Origin: Calliopum simillimum
Taxonomy: Eukaryota > Arthropoda > Insecta > Diptera > Lauxaniidae
Length of the DNA: 64,000 bases
Assembly (NCBI GenBank): GCA_951812925.1
Contig: OX638369.1
Coordinates: 60,464,228 to 60,528,227 of the forward strand
Direction: 5' to 3'
The first letter of the stretch is position 1. Each line of letters begins with the position of its first letter. The position numbers and the translations under genes are program-made. Shown one piece after another: positions 1 to 12,651 of this stretch. Below the pieces are notes generated by a model, which was not told the origin of the DNA, made no database searches, and saw nothing but the letters and a program-made list of their open reading frames with translations.

Positions 1-1000
1 TGTTCATTGTCGCGTGAACTCATTCAGTGATTGTTTGGTTTGTTTTTTTCAAAGTTGATATTTTTAAAAATATCGCACAATGTTAAAATTTCATTTGAAA
101 AACGCATTTGTTTTTTAAGTTTTTCGTATGCAATTAATTGGCAGCGTTGCCAAAGGTTTTTATTTTGTTATATTAATTATTTAACGTAAGTAGAAATTAA
201 GCAGCGTAATTTGTTGAAATTAATTAAATTTGTTCCACTTTCTGAAATCAGAACAGTGATTATGGGATGTTTCTCAGAATTTATTTGAGATATTTTTTTT
301 GCATCTTTTTTTCGACGCCTCTGACAAGACGTCATGTGCTTTAGTTTTCTAAGTCATTTTTAAAAAGTGTATTCCGAAATAAATTAATTTCTCATAACGT
401 TGACCTGCTTTTTCTTTTTAAAAAAATTTGCATAATTTGGTTTGAAATTGTTAAAATGTCCTTAAAAATGTAGTTAAAAATGACGGAAATGTATTCTTTA
501 AATTTATATCCGCTCAAAATGTATAATTTAATTTTATGCGCTATTTATTGCTTTTTATTTAAAATTCATTGAAAAGCCTAAATAAACTTGAACAACAACA
601 TAATTAACACAATTCGGCAAAAAAGTTCATCAACTTTTTTATGCATGCCACGTGCAAATCGTTAAATTTATTTAAAAACATTTTCACACTTAAAATGAGA
701 GGAAAAACATAAAAATAAAATCATAATACGCAAATTCCAAAGTGCTTAATATATGAATAGAGAACAAAAATTAGTCAGCACTTGTTTTAAGGAACAAAAA
801 AATATATATTGTATTTATATTTTAAAAAAACATGGAAACCACCAGTATAACACGATTCATGGGCTGAGTAGACGTTTTCAGCCATCAAAATACGCAAATA
901 AGATTTTTCGAAGATCACTTAAATAATTTTTTACCTTAAAGTGCTAAAGGAAGACAAGCAACAACTTAAATTATATATTTTTGACACGTAAAGCAGCTAT
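1..1000. other. AT-rich intronic DNA, nothing recognised
   Basis: No exon-like open frame, splice-flanked block or repeat family was recognised. If the bun assignment holds, this lies in the intron that follows the TSC-box exon. Confidence 0.4.
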
Positions 1001-1258
1001 GGGTTAAAGTTCGTTCTCCGAAATTTCGTTCACATCTACCAAAATCTATTGTATATTTGTTGCTTATGGACTCAGAAACTAACTGTCCGATTTTAACTAA
1101 ATCATGTGCCTAAAAATTGGGCTGTGCCACGCCCCTAATTTAAAATATATCTCTGAAGCTACTTGACGCAGATAGTTAAAATTTAGTACATGTGTAAAGT
1201 GGGCAGTGACACACCCCAATTTTAAATCCTGATATCTCTGAAACTATTTAAAGTACAT

Positions 1259-2002
1259 GAATGAAGCGTTAGGAAATATTTCGGGATTGGGCAACACTAA
1301 TGTCAATAGCTAAAATCAGGCAACACCATAATAAAGTTTGACATTTTTTAACATAAACGTACTCACAACGTTTTGACGTACGACAATCATTTGTGTTGTT
1401 TACAGTGACTTGAAAAAATCAATTTGGCAAAAAAATGGAATTAACTCGTGAACATTTTCGTGCGATAATTTTTCACAAATTTCGACGTGGATTATCACGA
1501 CAAGAGTGCTTCGATGAACTTAATTCAATTTTTGGCGATGAAGCTCCATCAAGGACCAGTGTTTATCGATGGTATGGTGAATTCAACCGAGGTCGTAGTT
1601 CACTCCAAGACGAATTTCGTGAAGGTCGTCTAAAATCAGTTGTAGTTCCGGAAACCATTGATGCTGTGCGCCAACTGATATTGCAAGACCGTCATGTGAC
1701 CTATCGTGAGATTGAGACAACCTTAGGCATTAGTGGGACCAGCATTCATTCAATATTGCATGAACACCTGGCCGTAAAAAAGGTTTGTTCTCGTTGGAAA
1801 CCGCATAATTTAGCCATATTTTAAATTATCAATGGAAAAATTGATTTTCTTAACTCACTGTAAACAAAACAAATAGCACTTGCACATCAAAACGTTGTGA
1901 GTACGTTTATGCTAAAAAATGTCAAACCTTATTATGGCGTTGCCAGATTTTAGCTATTGACATTAGTGTTGCCCAATCCCGAAATATAAAAGGCAACCCT
2001 CG
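1259..2002 (+). mobile_element. Internally deleted mariner element with long inverted termini
   Basis: Inverted arms of about 105 bp flank a short transposase gene. The left arm (about 1271-1375) and right arm (about 1890-1995) share TTCGGGATTGGGCAACACTA, then a TAGCTAAAATC block, and end at ACTCACAACGTTTTGA. The right end reads CCCTCG followed by TA at 2003-2004, as expected for TA-targeting Tc1/mariner elements. The left outermost bases are degenerate, so the left edge is approximate. A MITE with the same arms lies at 61397-61619. Only the N-terminal part of the transposase remains, so the copy cannot move itself. Confidence 0.8.
1435..1824 (+). pseudogene. Mariner transposase, N-terminal part only
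   Basis: The reading frame encodes 129 residues beginning MELTREHFRAIIFHKFRRGL. This is the paired helix-turn-helix DNA-binding half of a mariner transposase: a first HTH at about residues 10-50 (QECFDELNSIFGDEAPSRTSVYRW), then the linker EFNRGRSSLQDEFREGR, then a second HTH at about 60-110. It ends with the conserved KVCSRWKPHNL segment. A family member runs to about 340-350 residues, so the whole DD34D catalytic core is missing, replaced by about 30 unrelated bases before the right arm. The ATG is the first of the conserved start. It could still bind ends as a truncated protein if expressed, but no evidence for expression is visible. Confidence 0.88.
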
Positions 2003-2250
2003 TATGTGTAAAGAGCACTGGAATAATTAATGTGCACTGGAAAAATGGGCGATGCAACGCCTCCGAAATCAAAATTTGTCATGTCTGTGAAACGCACATA
2101 GATGAGATTTGATACATACTGAAGTATGCAAATCGTATCAGGATACTTATCATCCTTTGGAAAAATTGGCTATTCTCCATTCCAGACAAGGTGAGTAATT
2201 CACACCGGGATGTGCAAAATTATCGCAAGTTTTACTGCGCACCATTGTAG

Positions 2251-3472
2251 ATATAACTAAAGCGCAATAATAAGAAGCGCAACAGTGCTCGATCAGATTA
2301 TATTTTTTTATAATATGTAAATTTGTGCAAATTCTTTTGATTTATTTAATATCTTTTAATTTTTTATCATTTCATATTCAAAATTGTATTTTTAATTTGC
2401 CTAATTTTGTCATTATTTTAAGTTTTTTTGCAATCTATTCAAAACAAATAATATGATTTAAAAAAATGTTTCATTTAATTTCGGATATGATTCTACACTG
2501 ATGGAAACGTAAATCGGTTTTCTAACCAGGTAACTTCTTAATTATTTATTTTTGTCTAAAACGAGTATTCCGAAGTTTGCATTTTGTGATCAGTTCTCAG
2601 CAATTAACTACAAGGTTTTCATACAAATTTTGTCCCATTTATTTTTGTAACTATTGTACAAACTCCATCGGATCTAAGTAACTATTTTTTTATAAAGCTA
2701 CTACATTTAAGCAAAACTAAGCTCAATTAATGGTCTGTCTCAACGTTAACTAAGTGTTTTTTTTTTTTTTTTTTTCTAAAAATTTAAATTTTTTGTTCGT
2801 ACTTAATTATAAAATCAATACATATAAAAGAGCAACAAACAAGAGTTTCTTTTATTATCATATTCTTATCGAATGGCAAGAAATTACGATGATAAGATAA
2901 AAAGAAAGTAAAAAAAAAATGCAAAATTAATTACTGTGGAATTTATTTATTTAGCTGTAAATGAACAAATATTGAACTGCAAAAAGGTAAACAAATATGG
3001 CGAAAAAGAAGGCTTTTTAATTGCTAATTGTTGACAATAAAATGAAACTTAAGGAAAACCAACCCATGTTTATTATCAAACACAACAGAAAAAAAGGTGT
3101 GACAATAAGAACAACGCCATTTTTGTTTAATTAAAACTGAAGCATTTTGTTTGAATTTTTTGTTTTTTTTTATACTGGAATCCTGTAAAATGGACACATG
3201 GGAGGACAGGAAGTTACTACCTTTTTTCATAGTGAAGTAAGATAGCCATTCAGTTAAATCCTAACAGGGGCTTAGCTTACACTTGGTAGAACATTTGCTC
3301 CTCTGACAGTTGAAGTTTTAGTTGAGATTGAATTGAATATGGGCGCATTCTAAATGTTTAAACTTACTATATAAACTCGTTGACACCATATTCACACCAT
3401 ATGGTTTTTTAGTGCTCAGCTTGGTTTAAATTTAACATGAAGGGAATCAGACAAGGGGGTGTGGTACCCCCC
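2251..3472. other. AT-rich intronic DNA with a T19 run
   Basis: Nothing recognised except a homopolymer of about 19 T at 2757-2775 and general AT richness. Short open frames here have no family resemblance. Confidence 0.4.
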
Positions 3473-3862
3473 GACGTTAATAAAAAACGCCCAATGAAAT
3501 AACCCCCCATGAAATAACGCCCAAAAAATAAAATGACGTAATAACGCCCAAAATATATGAAATAACGTCCAAAAACAAAAACATATAAATTTGGGCGATA
3601 ATCATTTTGGAAAAAACGCTCAAAATTTGGGATTTATTTCATTTAAAATATAAAAAAAAAAAATAACGCACAAAAACTAAAAACGATATAACGCCCAAAA
3701 TATTTTCAAACAAATAAATTTTGGGCGTTATTTCCAAAATGATTATCGCCCAAATTTAAATAAAAATAATAATTGGAGCGTTATTTCATTTTTGTTTTGG
3801 ACGTTGTTACGTTATTTGGGCGTTATTTCGTTTCTTTTTTTTTTTTTGGGCGTTATTTCTGT
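3473..3862. mobile_element. Foldback repeat built from AATAACGCCC words
   Basis: The left half carries at least six direct occurrences of AATAACGCCCAA or close variants. The right half carries the reverse complement (TTGGGCGTTATTTC) about five times. The centre has paired TTTGGGCGATAATCATTTTGGAA and TCCAAAATGATTATCGCCCAAA blocks. The whole stretch can therefore fold on itself. A second, shorter copy is at 34855-35047, and isolated inverted pairs are at 11908-11979 and 23498-23545. No protein is encoded. It is best described as a non-autonomous foldback or MITE family of unknown superfamily. Confidence 0.7.
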
Positions 3863-3879
3863 CTGTGGAAATATTTTTC

Positions 3880-4353
3880 ACGGGAGAGCTAAGCAAGATA
3901 ATTCGATGAAATTTTATACACTGACTGTGTTGTAAAAGTTTGCTCTTGAGATTGAAAATAAGCGACATCTGTCAACGGACACGCCTACCGCCCATACAAA
4001 ACATATGTTCAAAACGCAATATTAAAAGCATTATTTGCGATAACGCAAGCAAAATACGCATCAATACAAAGGATAACAAGTAAAAGAACTGAGCAAAGAC
4101 TAAGTGAGTTCGGAAAAGAGACCGTGGCACCTCCCGCATAAGCAAAAGTTTCAAAATGCTATACTGAAATTTCACTTAGACACTTAGACCAGTAAGATCT
4201 AAGCTAAAACTAAGTGAATTAGACCAGTAAGTGCAAGATCTAAGCTAAAACTAAGTGAATTCGGTCAATAGAGCGCGGCACCACAATTACAAGAAACATT
4301 TTAAAAAATACTGCTGTATAGGGTATTTAAATTTTGGCCAGGACCAAGGTAAC
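3880..4353 (+). mobile_element. DINE-1-like (Helentron) copy, 5' truncated
   Basis: In the orientation used here (5' TATACCC palindrome to 3' hairpin), this copy starts inside the element at GACACGCCTACCGCCCATAC (about 3978) and its degraded upstream flank. It continues through two GTGGCACCTCC subrepeats and ends near the 3' hairpin TTGGCCAGGACCAA (about 4334-4347). The terminal CTAG seen in better copies is absent. It has no coding capacity. Confidence 0.65.
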
Positions 4354-6480
4354 TCATATTTGTTTAGTTCACGACTGAATGACTCAGAACTGTTAGAAAA
4401 TACACGGTTTATGGAAATTTCCGGAACATAACATATCGTCCGCTGAGTATTGCTTGCCAAATTTGTTATCCACTTTAACATACAGAGTGCATAGGAAGTC
4501 TCGGAACGGTCAAACATTTTGAAAGCTGCACGTTAAATAAAAAAACCCCAGGTCAAATCATTTTAAGAGAGCAATTGAACGACACGAATCTTGACCCCCA
4601 AGGAGAGGAAGGGGGAAACTCCAAAATTTTATATGTGATTCCCCAATTTTTATCACGAATGCGGATTCTACGTTCAAAATTACGACATTTATGTCTGGAA
4701 CATTTTTTTTTTTTCTTATTTAGTTTAAAATTTTATATATTGTTATTTTGAGTGCTGTTTCACAATTTTGTCAGATGATCATATGAAATTGTATGTATTA
4801 AGCGTGTTCCAAATAAATTATTGAAGATTTTTGAATTATGTTCCGAACATTTACTGGATTTCAAAAATATTAGGATTAATAGACATAGTATTAAAAAAAT
4901 AAAACTGACATTTGAAATATATATATCGCAGTTATTTATGCGATAACTTTAAGTGACAAGTGACAGTTGAGTGCTAAGAACATCACATGACACACTTTTA
5001 TCAACATATGTAAATTACAAATGTACCATTTGCATACCAGCTTACACACTTACTAATGTACTTACATATGCATAAATAAAATTAACTCAGATTCTGAAGC
5101 ACAGAAAAAACTGTTTTTCTTAGCCAATTTGTTGCACACGTCAGTACGGAGATTAGTGAGCTAAATGTCAGTTGCCTTGCAACAAACAAAACTTGTTATT
5201 TCAATTATTTTTTTCAAAATTAAATGCCTGACTTAATCGGATTTGTTACAAGAAACCTGTTTGTTTGTGTTACGCTAATTACTACGTTCATACATAGTAC
5301 ATATGTATGTATGTACTGACCAGGCGTTGACGGGTGGGTTACCTCAGCAAAAGTGAGGTAATTTTTATTACACACGGCGAGCATTACGTTGCAAAAGTAA
5401 AAAAATAAAAAAAAAACACAAAAATAGACAAAAAATGCAACCATGTAATTAAAAAAGAAAAAAAAAAAAAACGCAAATAAAAATGGCTGCCAAGCAGAAA
5501 AACGTCATGTCACCTACTGACTATGCTAATGACCCATTGTACGCGATTGGCAGCAGCCAACAACAAGTAACACACGAGAGGTTTATTGTTTAACAATTAA
5601 TCTGGCCACACTGACATGTCAATGACGATAATAAAATTTATTTGTATTTTTAATTAAGAGATACGGGTAAAAGAAACAATTAAATAATGTTTTTTCTTTG
5701 TTTAACATATTTTATGATATGATATGGTTGGTGGTGGTGGTGCTGGTATTTTGCTCACCTTTGATAGACGTCATTTTGACATTTTGATACGATTAAAGCG
5801 ATTCGATTGTCGGCTAAAAATGTCATTTATAAGTGAATGCGATAACGATTACCTTAACAGAAAAACATGCATATAAAAGTAATAAGAACAATTAAAAAAC
5901 TCCTACTTAAATACGAAAAGAAAATTCTACAATTGACGTCAGCACTGACGATTGACATAAGTGCCGCCGTTTCTTTGACGTTTCAGCAAAGTGACGTTTT
6001 AAACGTCGCGCTCAATTTAATTCGATCGTATGTAGGTACGTGTAGTAAGAAAGAAAGGCGGTTTTCTGTGTCATTGAGCAAAAATTATAGAAATTAAGAA
6101 AATATTTGCAATTAGCATTTTAATTTGTATGTGAAAAAATAATTAGCATCTTGTGAGTTGCATTTTTTTTTGTACATGGCAACACTGACTCAATGTGTTG
6201 TAGTAAAATTTGTAAACAATTTACTTACAGCGGTTTAACAACAATTGGCATGTGTCAATTTCACAGTTTTGCGGTTGTTAGTTTTATTTTACTCCACTTA
6301 ACACTGTGAGCTCTTCATTTATAAATAGACACTGACAAGATCCGCTTTACTGAAGTTATGGCACATAAATTGATGTGATATTTCTGTTGTCATGGTTTTC
6401 TCCGAATATTGTTCACTTTCACAGTTTTTTAATTAGTATTTAAATTGACAAATTAATTAACACCAAGATTAAATAATAAA
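4354..6480. other. AT-rich intronic DNA, nothing recognised
   Basis: Low-complexity A and T runs and a short TATG/TACA repeat near 5295-5320 are present. Short open frames (for example 5867-6097) have no recognisable domain or splice context. Confidence 0.35.
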
Positions 6481-6489
6481 AAAACAACA

Positions 6490-6627
6490 GCAAATCGAGA
6501 ATATTTGCTTGAAAGCATTTCCTCGATCTCTGGTTACTACGATATAAAGGGTAACGAAATAGCAGATCGCGCAAAAGCGGACGTGCTCCTCGAAAGGGAA
6601 CCGTTAAACGTATCGCGTCGTTTATAG
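6490..6627 (+). pseudogene. LINE RNase H domain scrap
   Basis: A 46-codon open segment ends at the TAG at 6625-6627. It contains DIKGNEIADRAKADVLL, which matches the C-terminal motif of retrotransposon RNase H domains, usually of the form GHxxIxGNExADxxAK. The expected catalytic-loop His before the motif reads Tyr (SGYYDIKGN). The reverse transcriptase and endonuclease are absent. I read it as a dead fragment of a Jockey/I-type non-LTR element. Clade cannot be fixed from this length. Confidence 0.7.
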
Positions 6628-8124
6628 CACCATAATGTTATAAATATATGAGAAATTGTTTTAAAATCTTTTGAAAATTAGTTATTGAACTATTGTCATA
6701 AGTGTCACGTCGTAATAAAAGTACCTAGGTATAGCATTTGAATATCTAACAAATTTGAAATTTTCATTGTTTTCAATGCTCTTTCAAATGCAATCAGCTA
6801 TGTTATTGTCAATTAACCATTTCTTGCAACAACACACAAAAATAGGCAATATATCATGAGTGTCACAGTCATAAGTGTCATGATTCTAGCTGCTATATTA
6901 TTTTTGAAAAAATAGTGGGCGTGGCGCTAATTGCATGAAAGGTTTTGTTTTTCACCAAAACGCTTTATGAGAAAGATACCTGAAATGCAGCAGCTGATTA
7001 AGCTTAAGTGCTTAAATTGTAATACAGGCAAATGCATCATTCATTCACCTAGGAAACTTATTAGAAAAAATATTTTAAGTTAGATACGGTTTTTTAAATA
7101 ACTTCTAAAACCTTGTATACAAAAATCTGGGAAGGTCAAAAAGAGATTTTTTTTTTTTGCAGGTAAATTTTTTTTCTACGTTAACTTTTTGTTTTTGATA
7201 ACAACAATTTGATGTATGTATAAAACAATTAAAAATGTAGTACAATTGAAACCCCAATTGATTTTTCCAGAACTTATTGTGCGTGATGAATTCTATAAAT
7301 ATCACAATCTTAATTTTCATCTGCAGCCTTGTTTTTATAAGGTCTTTCGCAAGCCTAAAAATAGAAACAATCCATCCAAATGAAGAAGAAACAGAGTAGA
7401 GAGGCTTGGGCTGAAGCCATGCAGCATTGTTATTTTCAATTGATTCTCAATTAATTAATTGAATTGCAGTTTGTTCCATAAGATGGAAGTATGTATGCAC
7501 ATGTAAGTATGTATGGGTAAATGAGTTCAATACTCTAAAAGAAGCCGCTATGCCGTATTATTGAAATACATATGACGGTTTAATTTTTTGTTCAATTTAA
7601 TTTGATCTATTTCAAGCAACTCAAGTTTTGTCGTTTAAAGTTGATATGAATGAGTTAAGCGTAAACGGATACTTTAGAAATATAACGTAGGTTCCAACAA
7701 TTACTATTATTTGACTTGACTCATTTTACTTGTGCCGATTAAAAACACAACTTCCAAAGATAACGATATTTTTTCTTTCGGAAATCCAATCCAAGGCGAA
7801 AAAAAATTCTTTCAGATTTGAATTCACCGGTCCCTTTTTTACAACCTTTCCGCATTTTCTGTATAAATTGTCGATTTTTGCATTAAATCGTTTAAAAAAA
7901 AAAAAAAAACATTTGAATGATTTAAAAAATTGTTTTGGGATCTTTATACACGGACTCAGAATAAAAAAACTGCGTGTATCGTATTCATACCCTGAAGTCT
8001 GTTGCAACACAATTTTTTTTGTGTGGTTGTGTTATTTTTTTCGGAATATTCAAAAAAATGTTACAACTTCTACTAGATTAAACAGAAATCTTGAACTAAT
8101 AAAATTGTCAAGCTAAAAATAAAA
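6628..8124. other. AT-rich intronic DNA, nothing recognised
   Basis: The stretch includes two overlapping opposed open frames at 7726-8116, rich in K, F and N around an A17 run. I do not treat them as genes. Confidence 0.35.
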
Positions 8125-9223
8125 CAAGTAAGAGGGTAACCTTTGGCCTGGCCAAAAATTAAATAACCTACAATACACTCCAGAATTTTTAAAATTTTAC
8201 TTATATAGGAGGTGTCACGCCCTCTTGTTCGAGTTTACCCAGAGCTTGCTTCACCTAGTTTTTGTTTGGAGCTTGCGTTTCTAGTTCTCAGTGTAAAATT
8301 TAGTTCGATTATCTCAAAAAACGCTTTCAGTATAGCGTTTTGAAGCTTTTGCTTACAAGGGAGGTGCCACACCTTCTTGTCCGAATTCGGACAGCTTTCT
8401 CTCAGAGCTTGCCCTTACAATTCGTAGTATTTATGTGTATTTTGGTTGCAGTCTTCCCAAAAAAAGAATTTCTACGCACACCCAGCCATACGGACGAACG
8501 TGGCTATATCGACTCAGGAGGTGACGTTGATCAAGAATATATATATTTTTCTATATCTGTCATGCCTCCTTCTTTACGTTACAAACGGAAGGACAACGTG
8601 AATATACCCTGGGTGTAGGGTATAATACGGCTTTCAGTATAGCATTTTGAAACTTTTGCTTGTAAGGGAGGTGCCACGCTCTCTTTTCCGAATTCACCTA
8701 GTTTTTTGTCAGAGCTTGCATTTACTGTTTTCAGTGTTTTAGTGAAATTCGGTTGGGTTATCTCAAATAACGCTTTCAGTATAGAATTTTGAACCTTTTG
8801 CTTGTATGGGAGGTGCCACGCCTTCGAGTCCGAATTCGCCTAGTGTTTGTTCAGAGTTTGTATTTACTATCCCAAGTAACTACTTATGTGTATTTTGCTT
8901 GCGTTATCGCAAAAATGCTCTTTTTATTGAGTTTTAAACATATTTTTTGTATGGGCGGTAGGCGTGTCCGTAGACCGATTTTGCTCATTTTCAATCCCCC
9001 GAGCTGACTTTAACGACGAAGGCAGAATACCAAATTTCATTGAATTGCGTTTCTCAGTTTTCTTAAAAAAAATATTTCCACGCACGCACAACCAGCCAAC
9101 CAGCCAGCCACCCAGCCAGACAGACGAACATGGCTATATCCACTCAGGAGGTGACGCTGCCACGTCTCCTTCTCTGCGTTGCAAACGGAAGGACAAAGTG
9201 AATATACCCTGAGTGTAGGGTAT
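8125..9223 (-). mobile_element. Two fused DINE-1-like (Helentron) copies
   Basis: The stretch has the 3' hairpin sequence TTTGGCCTGGCCAAA near 8145 and tandem GGAGGTGCCACGCC subrepeats. It then has the 5' end block: GGCTATATCGACTCAGGAGG, TGATCAAGAATATATATA and the palindrome TATACCCTGGGTGTAGGGTAT, ending at 8623. Instead of stopping there, further subrepeats follow and a second 5' block ends at 9223 (TATACCCTGAGTGTAGGGTAT). This implies one copy inserted into, or recombined with, another. The low end has CAAG where better copies have CTAG. There is no transposase. Confidence 0.75.
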
Positions 9224-9384
9224 GTCAGGGTGTAAATGTCACTTCATCCAAGTTGAAATATTTTTGAAGGAGACAATTTAAATGTCATCTTAAAAAACTA
9301 GTAACGAGGCGAATCATTTAAAATGAAGTTATTTAGTGAAAGTAAAATGTATTTGGATAGATAAATTTGTATTTTTTCTGACCT

Positions 9385-10070
9385 CGAATTAAAAAAATTG
9401 GTATAACAAATGTTCTATCGAATTAAAGAAAATTTAACGAATAATCCAAAAAAAAATTATTTAAATGGTGTTTACGTCCGATGGCAACACTATTTTACTA
9501 TACGAGATATGTCGCCGCTCGCCTTCAGATGGCGTTCAAATTGTATAATAAAGTGCTAAAAACCTTTACTTTTGTTACTAACTTCACATCCTAAAATTTG
9601 ATGTAAAATTGACCTAAGTGAATTTTTGGCACTTAGTTCACAGCTCTGTAAGCGTAAATACATAAGTTTCACGGTAAGATTGCTATTCTGCATAATAAAA
9701 ATTCAATATTTATAAACCAAAATCCGTTTTATTTCCATTTCAGCTGGTTTTAAAATTACTCATCCCTAGGCTTCTTCTAGCAACCACTCAGTATCGCACA
9801 GATTCAAATGGTATGTTAATAGGACCATTTTCTAGCTGAAGTCTAAAAATAGGGAGAAAAAATTGAAAATATAAACCTTAAAGGTTAAGAACTTTGCGAA
9901 ATACATTTAAGCCCCATAAACCAAATACACCCTTAGAAAGCTCATATAAAAGCTTAATAAGCTAAAACAAGACAGAAAACCAGTTCCTCAGAGGTACATT
10001 TTATACACCCCCAGGCGCTTTATGTTAGTCTAGGCCTCCTCTATCATCTCCCAGAAGCTTCGTAGCTTTA
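9385..10070 (-). repeat. Unclassified repeat family A, minus orientation
   Basis: Reading the minus strand, the block shares with 38690-39590 and 43645-44090 the phrases GATAGAGGAGGCCTA, then AAAATGTACC near GAGGAA(C/T), then a GCTTAAAAGG-like phrase and AAATTGGTATRACAAAT. The class is unknown. No coding frame and no clear termini were found. An intervening stretch (about 9450-9800) is not shared with the other copies. Confidence 0.5.
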
Positions 10071-12651
10071 CCGATTACACCCTGTTTATCGAGACGTGTA
10101 TCAGTCATTAGAAAAATAATTTTATACCATAAAAAAACAAGGGTTGCAGGGGATTGACGAATAGGTGAACATTTTTAAAATAGTCAATAGTATAATGCGT
10201 TGAGGATTTTGATCATAGGTTTAACCTTGTCAATTTTTTTGGAGAGAATTATCTTACGCCCCAATAGCTGAGGACTATCCCTAAATATTTCAAAATGACT
10301 AACACAATTCAATAGTACTATTATTAACATATTTGTTAAGTGTGCAACAAAATAAAACAAATAAATAATAAAAATTCAATAAACAATGTTTAAATGAAAA
10401 TGTGAAAAGAAAGACAAAACAAAAATGTGTTTTGTATTTTTCAATTTGAAAGATACGCATTGTTGAGTCTCGCACGCTTTGCGTCTAATCAAATATTGAT
10501 TTTTTTAGAACAAGGAATAAATAAATAGGGTAAGAAAAATTAACAACAACTTGTTACTTATCATAAACACACTCGCACACATACGCACTGACACACACAC
10601 TTGTGTTTCATGTCGCCTGGCTTGTTTTCTATAAAAACAACAAATTAATTAGAAAAGGAATCACAAGAGTTGAAAAAAAAAAAAGAAATATCGAACAAGT
10701 TTATCGCTGACATGGCGCCGTCTGGTATCTTACGGATTGAATAAATTTGCTTTTTCCAGTTATTCCCTGCTTTTTATACGAAATTCGTGTTTATTCAAAG
10801 TGATTTTCATTTGCATCTCTCACGGAATAAAAAATTACAAATTTGAATTTAATAAATTGCCCATAGTAAAAACAATTTTTATGAAAAGAAATGATTTTGG
10901 AGACATAATTTGTTTATTAAAAATAAGGCACGACACCTACATATTTCAAAAACACAACTTTTAAAAACTTAGGGTCATATAACTCAAAGGTATGATAGAA
11001 AGAACGGTCTAATAAGTAGGTCGGATTTGACGCAGTATATATCTAGTTATATATAACGTCGAATTGGGTGTTTTTTTTTTTTTTTTTTTGGTGCTCTTAG
11101 CCAAAGAAGCAATTACTGTGCGAGATAAAATTTGTGATATACCGATACCTAAATCGGAGCCTCATTTTTTAAAAACTTGTCATAAATCATCATTCTAGTA
11201 AGAAGTAAAAAGTTGTTGTTTCATTAAGTTAAAAACTTGTCTGTGTTTCAAATATGTAAGTAGCGCGCTTAGTAACAGAAAATCAGACTATGGCTAAATG
11301 ACAACAGCAAAATTACGGACGGCAAAAATTAAAATAAATAAACAGAAAAAAATAGTGCAAAAACTGCAATTGACTGACAAAATGTAAAAAATTGCAAAAA
11401 CAACTATCTACAACAAATCATGAAATGACCTAAATTCAATGCTAAACAGAAAAACAAAAACAAAAATGAATCGAGCAACAACAGTTAAACATTGCACCAG
11501 CAGCAGCAGCAGCAACATTTGAGCGTCTGCAACCACAACTGCAACAAAACACTGTTAGCAACACAACTACAGCAACATAAATTGTAAACAAACTATTTAT
11601 TATGTTTTTTTTTTTAATAAAACGTGTTGATTTTGCATTTTCGATTTTGATTAAAGAGCGCAGCATTACATCAAGAATTAAGATGAAAATTCTATTTGAA
11701 GGTAACCTTAATATGGAACAACAATCTATGCGATATACAGCGGTGATATGATTTGCAAATAGAAACAATAAAATATTTTAAACAGAACAGACAGCTTTTG
11801 ATTGTTTAGTCTCCGTGAATGAAACCGTAATTATTCCTTTTATGGTGTTTTTTTCCAAAAATATATGACTTCATTTACAAAAGCTATGTGGTTTGCAAAA
11901 ACAATATGGAAATAACGCCATTATTTTGTATAGATTTTTTGGCTTTATTTCCAAAAATTTGTCTAGCGTTATTTCCAGGAGACCCTCCCCCCCTTAATAA
12001 AATGCAAGCAGTTTTTCAAATCTTTTATATAAAATAAAAAATAGAGTTCAGGAAATAAATTACAAACTCTTTAAAAATTTGTCGGTTTTTTTTTTCTCCA
12101 TGTAAGTATGTATAAGCAAATCTTGAACCCTCTCTCCCATAATTAGCTTACGTAATGCTTGTGCGGCCCTTTATCTGATTGCGCCTACTTTTTGATTATT
12201 GTATAGGAAGTACCATACGTACGAAGTACCTACCCACTAAATTTCATCAAAATAGTTTGTATAATTAATAGTTTGTGTAAATTTGTTGGCCAGTTATGGA
12301 ATTCATGTTCGGCAGCTGACTCTGTTTTCACAGAATCTTGTGTACTCGTTTATCTGTCAGCTTTATAGATCACTCACTATATAATTTCTTTAACTTCTAA
12401 CGTATTATTTTTGAATTATGCTGTGTTTATGTGTAAAAAAAAAACTTTAAAAAACTTTGAGAATGAAAGTAAACATAAGCTTGAAAAAAAAAGAAAAATT
12501 AAAAATAAAACTTTAAGAATTTTTAAGTGTGTTACTTAATGACATTTGTATATTGAAAATTATTTTTTATTGAACTTTTAGTCATATATTTGCAAAGATC
12601 GATTTACATAAAAATCTATCAATGCATTTTCTAACACATAATTATGACAAG
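10071..12651. other. AT-rich intronic DNA with simple repeats
   Basis: The stretch holds a T20 run at about 11070-11090, a CAGCAGCAGCAGCAG tract at 11499-11513, and a small inverted pair GGAAATAACGCC/GCGTTATTTCC at 11908-11979 related to the AATAACGCCC foldback family. No exon is supported. Confidence 0.4.

Larger units (their letters stand above)
1000..2250. repeat. Repeat with ~100-bp units, split by a mariner derivative
   Basis: Related blocks repeat a phrase of the type TGCCACGCCCC followed by TATCTCTGAAACTA and GTACATGTGTAAAG. They lie at about 1000-1258 and resume at 2003-2250. The mariner derivative sits between the two parts. A related block lies at 55450-55600. No coding capacity was seen, and the class of the repeat is not known to me. 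Confidence 0.45.

Noticed and set aside
7726..8116. Two long overlapping open frames on opposite strands
   Set aside because: Both are low-complexity translations around A17 and AT-rich words, with no domain, no splice context and no family match.
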